This document shows positions 29,543-35,646 of a stretch of 35,646 nt of DNA, piece after piece. The stretch is from a virus. Each line of letters starts with the position of its first letter. Position 1 is the first letter of the stretch. Under the pieces are notes generated by a model. The model worked only from the letters and a program-made list of their open reading frames with translations, was not told where the DNA came from and did not search any database. A program made the translations under genes and the position numbers. The stretch is taken from the IMG/VR virus record IMGVR_UViG_3300028925_003154, positions 1 through 35,646 of that record; one strand, written 5' to 3'.

Positions 29543-31537
29543 ATGAGATATGAAAAATATGCGGAAGAATTGGCGACACTAGGTTACGATGTAACTCCGC
29601 TGAATGGTAAAGTGCCTATTTTAAAAGCATGGCAGACTAGGCCAGACACCGCCAAAGATTACGCCAAGCATGGCAACAGCAACATTGGGTTACTATGCGG
29701 TGGAATCCACAACATTGTTGCCGTTGACATTGATGTTAAAGACCCCGCAACGGCTGAAACAATTCGTAACATTGCGATTGATCAGCTAGGTTTTGCTCCA
29801 GAACGAATCGGCAATGCTCCAAAGACGTTGTTTGTTTTCAAATGTTCTGAGCCGTTCTATAAAACTAAAACAGCTATTTATTCGATTAAAGGACAAGATG
29901 CCTGTATTGAAGTCTTAGCTGAAGGCCAGCAATTTGTAGCCAGTGGAAAACACCCAGATACAAAGAAGAACTATAGCTGGCCAGACGATAGTCTTTTAGA
30001 TGTTCCACCATTAGCATTAACAACGATTAGCCCATCTGACATTACATCTTTCATTGCCGTCTGCAACAACACCTTGGCAGAACGTGGAGAGATTAAAGCA
30101 AAGTCATTATCAAACGGATCGAAGCCGCCAGAGAACACAAACTTTGATTTTGCTGAAGATACAAAGATGGCAGATTTAGAAAAGATAGATAATGCGATAT
30201 GCCATGTTCCTAACAACGACTTACATTATGACGACTGGGTTTATACGGCTCATGCAATAAAGGGTAGTGTTGGGCCAGAAGGTCTGGAGCTATTCCACAA
30301 ATGGTCAAAGCGATCGTCCAAGTATGATCCAACAGAAACGGACAGATTGTGGAACTCAATCGGTGAAGTTAAAACGATTGGCGCTGGATCAATCTTTCAT
30401 ATGGCGCAGCAGAATGGCTTTGATCTTACTTGCTTAACACCAAAGAACTTTGGCCCTGATGATCTAGAAGACCAAATAAGCGTTACTGATGACGATATTG
30501 AAGGCGATGGTAGTTTTGTGGCATCAAGCGTTGTTGGGCCTCTGCCTGACAGAGAATGGTTATTAGACCAATGGTTCCCTTATAAGACAACGGGGTTGTT
30601 CTTTGGGGCTGGTGGCGTTGGCAAATCTTTATTAATTCACCAGTTTGCTAATTGTGTTGCAATGGGGAAAGATTTCTTTGGTATAGCAACTAAGCAGATG
30701 CCAGTTATTTGCGTTATGTGTGAAGATGATTCATTGGAGTTAAAACGTAGGCAACTAGACATTAATAATTGGCTAGGCGTTGCAGAATTTGACGCTGGCC
30801 CCGACGATCTGACGCTGTGGCCTAGAGTTGGAAGCGACAATATTATTGTTACTTTTCCAAGCCAAGGTGAAGCAAAGGCAGGTGAATTTTACAAGATACT
30901 ATGCGATAAGATTAAAGAAATTAAAAAAGATAGAGATGACGTTTTAGTTATTCTTGACACAGCGGCTGATATGTTTGGCGGCAATGAGAATGTCCGTAGA
31001 GAAGTAAATACATTCTGTAAGACCTATTTAGGGTCTTTAACGAAGCAGTTTAATGCTACGGTTATACTTCTAGCGCATCCATCGTTGTCGGGCCTTGCAA
31101 GCGGCTCTGGGTTGTCAGGATCAACCGCCTGGGAGAACAGTGTCAGAAGCCGCGCATACTTAGAGAGAGTGAAGGACAGCGACGAATTAAGGGTGTTATC
31201 TAGAAAGAAATCTAACTACTCTGATATTGGTGGCGACAGCGATATTACTCTTATTTGGGATAAAGGCGTAATGGTGATGCCATCGTCACCAGATCAATTG
31301 GATAGGATCAATAACACGAAGTTAAAAGAAGATATATTAACTGAAATTGAATCAGCTTGGTGCGATAATACGCCATACAAATCTAATAAATCGCAGGGCA
31401 GAATTGTTAAGACGGCACTGCCAAAAGCCTTTCCAAATGAGAAGAAAGGGCCACTATTAAAAGCCTTCAATGACCTAGTAGATGAAGGCAAAATAATCAA
31501 CATTGACCGCAAGGGGTTTAGGGTGCAAAAACGATGA
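29543..31537 (+). CDS. Primase-polymerase / RepA-like helicase fusion
   Basis: 664 residues. N-terminal Prim-Pol domain (about 5-170): NIVAVDIDVKD with Asp62 and Asp64 as metal ligands, then GQQFVASGKHPDT with a conserved His. A primase C-terminal domain follows (about 210-300; HYDDWVYTAHAIKG, WNSIGEVKTIGAGSIFHMA). The helicase part (about 335-560) has Walker A GAGGVGKS at 355-362, Walker B VLVILDTAAD and a sensor-like TVILLAHPS. A small winged-helix-like end follows (about 590-664). Together it primes and unwinds DNA. No DNA polymerase of family A or B is present, so elongation must use the host enzyme or the Prim-Pol itself. Confidence 0.85.
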   Translation: MRYEKYAEELATLGYDVTPLNGKVPILKAWQTRPDTAKDYAKHGNSNIGLLCGGIHNIVAVDIDVKDPATAETIRNIAIDQLGFAPERIGNAPKTLFVFKCSEPFYKTKTAIYSIKGQDACIEVLAEGQQFVASGKHPDTKKNYSWPDDSLLDVPPLALTTISPSDITSFIAVCNNTLAERGEIKAKSLSNGSKPPENTNFDFAEDTKMADLEKIDNAICHVPNNDLHYDDWVYTAHAIKGSVGPEGLELFHKWSKRSSKYDPTETDRLWNSIGEVKTIGAGSIFHMAQQNGFDLTCLTPKNFGPDDLEDQISVTDDDIEGDGSFVASSVVGPLPDREWLLDQWFPYKTTGLFFGAGGVGKSLLIHQFANCVAMGKDFFGIATKQMPVICVMCEDDSLELKRRQLDINNWLGVAEFDAGPDDLTLWPRVGSDNIIVTFPSQGEAKAGEFYKILCDKIKEIKKDRDDVLVILDTAADMFGGNENVRREVNTFCKTYLGSLTKQFNATVILLAHPSLSGLASGSGLSGSTAWENSVRSRAYLERVKDSDELRVLSRKKSNYSDIGGDSDITLIWDKGVMVMPSSPDQLDRINNTKLKEDILTEIESAWCDNTPYKSNKSQGRIVKTALPKAFPNEKKGPLLKAFNDLVDEGKIINIDRKGFRVQKR

Positions 31538-31731
31538 AAAACAGGGTTAAGTTATTGATAAATATAAACAATGTTGCTTGCTGTGTAAGGTTTATTGAAT
31601 ATTTGCTTAAAATGCCATGTAACCTATTGAAATATAACGATAATAGCTTGTCGGGTGTAAGGGCTACACAGGAAGGTATATTATTAAGCAATATCAATTA
31701 CTTAACCTATACACACAGCAAGGGTATATAA
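31534..31731 (+). CDS. Doubtful small ORF over possible origin
   Basis: Starts at an ATG overlapping the previous stop (ATGA) and would give 65 residues, MKNRVKLLININNVACCVRF onward. It runs through a repeat-rich region and lacks a clear domain. The overlap favours translation, the repeats and composition favour noncoding function. Listed for completeness. Confidence 0.28.
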   Translation: MKNRVKLLININNVACCVRFIEYLLKMPCNLLKYNDNSLSGVRATQEGILLSNINYLTYTHSKGI

Positions 31732-31765
31732 ATATACCCCCCCGTGTGGGGCGGTGGGGATATTT
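31575..31765. other. Repeat-rich spacer, candidate replication origin or control region
   Basis: The 264-base stretch between the primase-helicase and the next secure gene. CTTGCTGTGT-AAGGTTTA (31577-31594) recurs inverted at 31702-31722, about 110 bases away. Shorter copies of GTAACCTATT/AGGTTTATT and TGTAAGG lie between. GGGTATA/TATACCC (31722-31739) forms a hairpin with a four-base TAAA loop, followed by CCCC-GTGT-GGGG (31740-31751). Inverted repeats and A/T-rich DNA next to a RepA-like helicase gene fit an origin, but no experiment or match supports it here. Confidence 0.4.
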
Positions 31766-31801
31766 CTACCTTATGTCGAAAATAAATAAAGGATTAAAAC
31801 A

Positions 31802-32368
31802 ATGGCTAAAACAAAAAGACAAAGACCAGATCATTTTACTAATCATGCTGAATATGGAAATACAATTTCTGATAGCATACACCATTCACTAAAACCATTG
31901 GATCGAATTGCAAACCGATACGAATTGAAGTGGGGTTGTGATCGACTGATGAGTTTAGTTAGCTCACAAATTGCATCTAAGTTTGGATCAGCTAAAGCAA
32001 AACTAGACCAGGCGATTATTGATAACGATCCTAATGAAGTCGCAAAAAGATCAACGGTGTTAATTAAAGGCTGGGAGAAGATGGATTTGGATGCCACATC
32101 ATCTGGCTTCACTCCGCTCAAGCCTAACATCTGGAGCCACACGACAGGCGATGGTTTTAAGTTTGCCGTAGCACAGGGCAACGCAGACGCAATCAAAGCT
32201 ATACGAACAGATCCCGCTATGGAAGGTGTCGCAGTTTATTCGCTAGATGAAATTGGCAACATACTTGAAAGTGATAGCATGAAGCTGGTAAACCAAATCA
32301 AAGAGGTGTTCCCTGATTCTAAAGTCAAAGCAGTCAACGACGATCTAAACGACGAACTTCCGTTTTAG
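31802..32368 (+). CDS. Early protein with SSB-like acidic tip, unknown
   Basis: 188 residues with AAAGGA 8 bases before the ATG. Recognisable segments are YELKWGCDRLMSLVSSQIAS (38-57), a helical pair, and STVLIKGWEKMDLDA (82-96). The C-terminus is NDDLNDELPF, close to the DDDIPF tip by which SSB binds partner proteins. I have seen similar proteins in podoviruses without known function. It follows the possible origin and precedes a radical SAM gene, so a replication or DNA-metabolism role is likely. Confidence 0.65.
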   Translation: MAKTKRQRPDHFTNHAEYGNTISDSIHHSLKPLDRIANRYELKWGCDRLMSLVSSQIASKFGSAKAKLDQAIIDNDPNEVAKRSTVLIKGWEKMDLDATSSGFTPLKPNIWSHTTGDGFKFAVAQGNADAIKAIRTDPAMEGVAVYSLDEIGNILESDSMKLVNQIKEVFPDSKVKAVNDDLNDELPF

Positions 32369-32374
32369 GATAAA

Positions 32375-33316
32375 ATGATGAGTAGTATAGCTTTGTATGA
32401 TGTAGATAGCACAATCCCAAATCTGGCACTTATGAAAGTTTCAAGCTACCATAAAAGTCTTGGTGATAGTGTGGTGTTGTATGACCCTTTATTCCAATCG
32501 TCATATGATAAGGTATATGCGTCAAAGATTTTTAAGTTTTCTGACGGGTCTTTGCTGGACGATTCCCGCATGGAAATAGGCGGCACTGGTTGGGATTTAC
32601 GATCTAAACTTGCGCCAGAGATAGAAGATTGTAAGCCAGATTATTCACTGTATGGATACCCACATAATATAGGCTTTACTATGCGGGGCTGTCGGTTCCG
32701 TTGTAAGTTCTGTGTAGTCCCAGAAAAAGAAGGAAAACCATACGAGGAAAACACGATTAACGAATTATGGCAGCAACGCAATAGCAATTTTGTTATGCTT
32801 TTGGACAACGATTTTTTTGGAAACCCATCGTGGTCTGACAGGATTGACGAAATAAAAAAGTTTAAGTTAAAAGTTTGCTTTAGCCAAGGGCTAAATATAC
32901 GCATCATCACGGAAGAACAAGCGGCTGCTTTAGCGTCAGTAAACTTTACAAATGTTAAAAACACAAGGAAGCAAGTGTTCTTTGCTTGGGATCAATGGGG
33001 CAAAGGCACAGAAAAAGTTATAATGAGCGGTATAGAAAGAGTTGTTGACGCTGGTATTAAACCATATCAGATGGCGTTTTTTGTTCTTATTGGGTTTAAC
33101 ACAACACCAGATCAGGATTTGTACAGAGTTGAGAAGTTGCGGGGTATTGGTTGTGACCCGTATGTTATGCCCTATGACAAAAAAGATTCCTATCAGAAAG
33201 CATTTACCCGTTGGGCAAACCATAAAGCGATATTTAAATCTGTGCCGTGGAATGATTATAAATCAGGTGGCTGGAACCCAGAGCAATCAAAAAAATATTT
33301 GGAGTTAATTAAATGA
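32375..33316 (+). CDS. Radical SAM enzyme of phage family
   Basis: 313 residues. GCRFRCKFC (105-113) is the CX3CX2C motif whose Cys106, Cys110 and Cys113 hold a 4Fe-4S cluster that splits S-adenosylmethionine. An N-terminal Rossmann-like part (1-95; ALYDVDSTIPNLALMK) resembles cobalamin-type or MiaB-like front domains but lacks a clear B12 His motif. CVVPEKEG, MLLDNDFFGNPSW and FVLIGFNTTPDQD are family signatures that I associate with phage radical SAM proteins of unknown substrate. ATG 32378 is an alternative start with better SD spacing. The next gene acts on dNTPs, so nucleotide or DNA modification is a reasonable guess. Confidence 0.78.
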   Translation: MMSSIALYDVDSTIPNLALMKVSSYHKSLGDSVVLYDPLFQSSYDKVYASKIFKFSDGSLLDDSRMEIGGTGWDLRSKLAPEIEDCKPDYSLYGYPHNIGFTMRGCRFRCKFCVVPEKEGKPYEENTINELWQQRNSNFVMLLDNDFFGNPSWSDRIDEIKKFKLKVCFSQGLNIRIITEEQAAALASVNFTNVKNTRKQVFFAWDQWGKGTEKVIMSGIERVVDAGIKPYQMAFFVLIGFNTTPDQDLYRVEKLRGIGCDPYVMPYDKKDSYQKAFTRWANHKAIFKSVPWNDYKSGGWNPEQSKKYLELIK

Positions 33317-33678
33317 GGTCAATCGGAATGCACAAAAAGGCACAGAAAGAAACTGATCCAACTGGAAAAACGATTGGCGAAGACGGTGCAAAAATGGACA
33401 ATGGTAAAATAGATTTGTTAACTGTTTTGCAACAATTTCCAAACGCATTAAATGCAGTAAGTCAAATCTGTAATTATGGAGCAGTTGAAAAGGGCTACGG
33501 TTGGGAAGCTTGGAAAAGCGTTCAGAATGGATTTCTTAGATATAAACGCGCTTTATTAAGGCACACAATTAAAGATGGGGTGGATAGTGAATCGAAACTT
33601 TTGCACTCCAGCCATGCCGCTTGGAATGCTTTAGCTGTTCTTGAATTTGAATTGAGAAAGCTAGACAGAAATATTTAA
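33313..33678 (+). CDS. dATP/dGTP diphosphohydrolase-like protein
   Basis: 121 residues, ATG overlapping the preceding stop as ATGA with GGAG 8 bases upstream. DNGKIDLLTVLQQFPNAL (29-46), NYGAVEKGY (54-62), GFLRYKRALLRHTIKDG (72-88) and HAAWNALAVLEFEL (101-114) match the N-terminal dATP/dGTP diphosphohydrolase domain family, an all-alpha MazG-like fold. Such enzymes hydrolyse purine dNTPs and can shift the nucleotide pool toward modified bases. The metal-binding acidic residues are only partly visible (DSES). Last gene before the early-block terminator. Confidence 0.65.
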   Translation: MRSIGMHKKAQKETDPTGKTIGEDGAKMDNGKIDLLTVLQQFPNALNAVSQICNYGAVEKGYGWEAWKSVQNGFLRYKRALLRHTIKDGVDSESKLLHSSHAAWNALAVLEFELRKLDRNI

Positions 33679-33714
33679 TGGGGTTAAGGTATAGACAGAT
33701 TACTTCCCCGACTA

Positions 33715-33753
33715 CCCAGCGACATGCCCCCAAGTTTGTCGCTGGGGCTTTTT
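33715..33753 (+). terminator. Strong intrinsic terminator between early and packaging genes
   Basis: CCCAGCGAC (33715-33723) pairs perfectly with GTCGCTGGG (33738-33746), a 9-bp GC-rich stem, followed by GCTTTTT. It separates the rightward early block from the terminase genes and the whole late block that continues through the circle junction. Confidence 0.88.
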
Positions 33754-33773
33754 AGTAATTAGGAATGAATTGC

Positions 33774-34232
33774 ATGGCTGCACCAAAAGGAAATAAATTC
33801 TGGGAAGCCAGAACAAAACACGGGCCGCCAATGAAATACAGCGATCCAGATGTTCTATGGAATGCCTGTGTTGAGTATTTTGAATGGACTGAAAACAATC
33901 CGTTGTACGAAAGCAAGGCAATGAATGTTGGCGGTCAAGTAGAGATAGTTAAAATACCAAAAGTGCGAGCTATGACGATTACAAGCCTTTGTCGGTTTCT
34001 TGATGTGACGTTAAAAACATGGGTAAGCTATCGAGAAACAAAAGATTTACTCCATATCGCTACACGAGCAGATAACGTAATTCGCGATCAAAAGTTCACA
34101 GGAGCAGCGGCTGACTTGCTTAACGCTAACATCATTGCAAGAGATTTAGGCTTATCAGAGAAGACTGATAATCAGCATACAGGTGATATTAGTTTCAATA
34201 CATATTTTGAGCCAAAGCCAGATGGACGTTGA
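33774..34232 (+). CDS. Terminase small subunit (P22 gp3-like)
   Basis: 152 residues from ATG 33774, supported by AGGAA 8 bases upstream; ATG 33765 would overlap the SD and add only three residues. It begins [19 protein letters not shown], typical of small terminases. The segment [20 protein letters not shown] (65-84) is a helix-turn-helix-like DNA-recognition region; [20 protein letters not shown] (about 114-133) is the oligomerisation end. It recognises the packaging site and regulates the large subunit encoded next, with which it overlaps by 11 bases. Confidence 0.8.
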   Translation: MAAPKGNKFWEARTKHGPPMKYSDPDVLWNACVEYFEWTENNPLYESKAMNVGGQVEIVKIPKVRAMTITSLCRFLDVTLKTWVSYRETKDLLHIATRADNVIRDQKFTGAAADLLNANIIARDLGLSEKTDNQHTGDISFNTYFEPKPDGR

Positions 34233-35601
34233 TTTTACGGTAAGATGGTATCAACAAGATTTTTACAGAGCGCTGGTAGAACAAAAACAAAAACGATTAA
34301 TTGCCATTGCACACAGACGTTGGGGAAAAGACGAAATTGTTTTAAACGGCTTTCGTGATTTATCCAGGCGCAGAATTGGTACATACTGGCATTGCTTTCC
34401 AGAATACTCACAAGCAAGAAAAGCAATATGGAACGGTGTTAATGGTCACACAGGCAAACGCAGAATTGACGAAGCTTTCCCGCCAGAGATACGCAAAAGA
34501 ATTAACGACAATGATATGTTTATTGAAACTGTCTGGGGATCAACCTGGCAGCTTTTAGGATCTGACCGCTATGACGCAACGGTTGGCTCTGGCCCTGTTG
34601 GTATAGCTTACTCAGAGTGGGCGTTATGCAATCCAGCAGCTTGGGCTTATCACAAGCCAATGATTGAAGAATCAGACGGCACAGCGGCATTTATTACAAC
34701 GCCCCGTGGATCCAACCACGCAAAACGCATGTTTGATCGTGCGGTTAAATCCGATTATTGGTTTGCAGAACTGTCTAGTATTCAAGATACTGGTGCTTTG
34801 ACACAATTCCAATTAGACGAAAGTTTGGCTGAATATATTGATTTGTATGACGAAGAACTTGGCAGATCACTATTTGAGCAAGAATATTTTTGCAGTTTTG
34901 AAGCGGCAATTATTGGATCGTTTTACGGTAGCCATTTGACTAGGGCTAGAAAAGAAGGGCGTATTCTTCCAATTAAATGGGACGAAAGTCTGCCAGTAAT
35001 GACCGTCTGGGATATTGGTTATTCTGACGATACGGTTATATTGTTTGTCCAGGTATTGGCTGGAGAAGTTAGAATTATTGATACATATGATGCAAACGGA
35101 CGCGACTTGGAGCATTACGCCAAAGTTATTAATGACAAGCCTTGGGCGCTCAATTACGGCAAGCATTGGCTACCGCACGATGCTCAAGCCAAGACGTTAG
35201 CGGCTGCGGGCAGATCAGTTTACGAACAATTTACTAAAGACCACGGTTTAAAAAATGTGTCGATATTAAAAAACACCAACACTGAACAACAAGGAATTAT
35301 GGCAGCGCGGCAACTTTTTCCACGTTTATGGATTGATGAAAGCCAAGAGAAATTCTTGGATGCGTTAACAAATTTTAGGCGTGAATGGGATGACGACAAG
35401 AAATGTTTTAGAGAAAGGCCCGTCCACGATTGGACAAATCATTACGCTGATGCACTAAGATATTTGTCTTGGGTTTGGAAAGAGCCAGTAGTTAAAGTTG
35501 AAAAAAAGCCTGGTAGAATTATAAACGCTGGCGGCAAATCAACTGTTACATTTAACGATTTGCTTAAATCAGCTAAAAGAAGCAAACCAAGATATGATTG
35601 A
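34222..35601 (+). CDS. terL: Terminase large subunit
   Basis: 459 residues from ATG 34222; a GTG at 34183 would add 13 residues encoded out of frame inside the small-subunit gene and is less likely. The ATPase has [10 protein letters not shown] (28-37, Walker A-like, Lys36), GIAYSEW (127-133, Walker B with Glu132) and the coupling motif ITTPRG (158-163). The nuclease has [10 protein letters not shown] (261-270, Asp264) and a late [12 protein letters not shown] motif with acidic residues. It pumps DNA into the head through the portal and cuts it. The gene runs into the terminal repeat, and its 3' end recurs at 1-54. Confidence 0.93.
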   Translation: MDVDFTVRWYQQDFYRALVEQKQKRLIAIAHRRWGKDEIVLNGFRDLSRRRIGTYWHCFPEYSQARKAIWNGVNGHTGKRRIDEAFPPEIRKRINDNDMFIETVWGSTWQLLGSDRYDATVGSGPVGIAYSEWALCNPAAWAYHKPMIEESDGTAAFITTPRGSNHAKRMFDRAVKSDYWFAELSSIQDTGALTQFQLDESLAEYIDLYDEELGRSLFEQEYFCSFEAAIIGSFYGSHLTRARKEGRILPIKWDESLPVMTVWDIGYSDDTVILFVQVLAGEVRIIDTYDANGRDLEHYAKVINDKPWALNYGKHWLPHDAQAKTLAAAGRSVYEQFTKDHGLKNVSILKNTNTEQQGIMAARQLFPRLWIDESQEKFLDALTNFRREWDDDKKCFRERPVHDWTNHYADALRYLSWVWKEPVVKVEKKPGRIINAGGKSTVTFNDLLKSAKRSKPRYD

Positions 35602-35646
35602 GACTATTGCAGTTTTGGCTTGTTTCAAGTAACGTATCAAGAAATG
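35548..35646. repeat. Terminal direct repeat, right copy
   Basis: Exact second copy of bases 1-99. The reading frame of the large terminase gene runs into it and stops at 35601; the same stop appears at 52-54 in the left copy. Joining the copies places the terminase stop 73 bases ahead of the portal start. Confidence 0.93.

Noticed and set aside
31733-31760. G-quadruplex in the possible origin
   Set aside because: Only two G4 tracts are close together on the + strand, too few for an intramolecular quadruplex; a hairpin with the C-run is more likely.
8077-33315. Identical 17-base stop/SD/start junction TTGGAGTTAATTAAATG at two distant genes (before 8092 and 33313)
   Set aside because: The string is mostly an SD, TTAATTAA and ATG; with A/T-rich junctions this can arise by convergence. 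No further similarity flanks it.
32375-33678. Diaminopurine (Z-genome) pathway
   Set aside because: A dATP/dGTP hydrolase-like protein is present, but no PurZ homologue and no family A polymerase, so the pathway is incomplete.
1-35646. tRNA genes, rRNA, CRISPR arrays and insertion sequences
   Set aside because: No cloverleaf with CCA-end features, no regularly spaced repeats and no transposase motifs were found by reading both strands; weak tRNAs could be missed without a dedicated search.

Overview
The window is one complete, compact genome of a tailed phage of the short-tailed (podovirus) type, almost certainly assembled as a circle. The first 99 bases (1-99) are repeated exactly at the end (35548-35646), so the unique length is 35,547 bp and the map closes on itself. 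The gene order P22-like small terminase, large terminase, portal, scaffold, coat, adaptor, nozzle-like tail protein, ejection proteins, fibres, lysis genes, with no tape measure, sheath or tail tube, points to a podovirus. GC is moderate (around 40 percent by eye) and the style of the holin, M15 endolysin, fibres and polyvalent proteins suggests a marine or aquatic alphaproteobacterial host; that host call is inference. No integrase, excisionase, RNA polymerase, family A or B DNA polymerase, thymidylate synthase or tRNA gene was recognised.

Layout. (1) Late block, + strand, from 33774 through the circle junction to about 24660: terminases (33774-35601), portal, small head proteins, scaffold, major capsid protein, decoration-like protein, then a terminator at 6480-6508; adaptor, two polyvalent effector-like proteins (8092-9327 with a zincin HEIQH motif, and 11470-12996 with an ADP-ribosyltransferase-like motif) placed around a nozzle-like tail protein; a membrane protein, a GNAT acetyltransferase, three ejection or internal virion proteins, two fibre genes, and a lysis cassette of tiny membrane proteins, lipoprotein, M15 endolysin and holin. 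(2) Early block, - strand, 26742 down to 24707: nine small genes of unknown function, several too short to be found by a simple length cutoff, punctuated by four very stable hairpins with UNCG tetraloops, ending at an intrinsic terminator (24668-24699). (3) Early/middle block, + strand, 26893-33678: a 61-residue HTH regulator, RuvC-like resolvase, two PD-(D/E)XK nucleases, a putative ssDNA-binding protein, a primase-polymerase/helicase fusion preceded by a highly structured 5' leader, a repeat-rich possible origin, a radical SAM enzyme and a dATP/dGTP diphosphohydrolase-like protein, closed by a strong terminator (33715-33753).

How it may work. The divergent region 26743-26892 and two other promoter regions carry an 11-bp dyad AACA-N3-TGTT, overlapping perfect TTGACA boxes, which makes the small HTH protein a likely Cro-like switch over both early blocks. 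The replication block supplies priming, unwinding, junction resolution and end processing while probably borrowing the host polymerase. The most unusual part is the pair of virion-block polyvalent proteins that share an N-terminal module and a short C-terminal tail but carry different enzyme-like centres, as if one delivery chassis had been loaded with two different cargoes.
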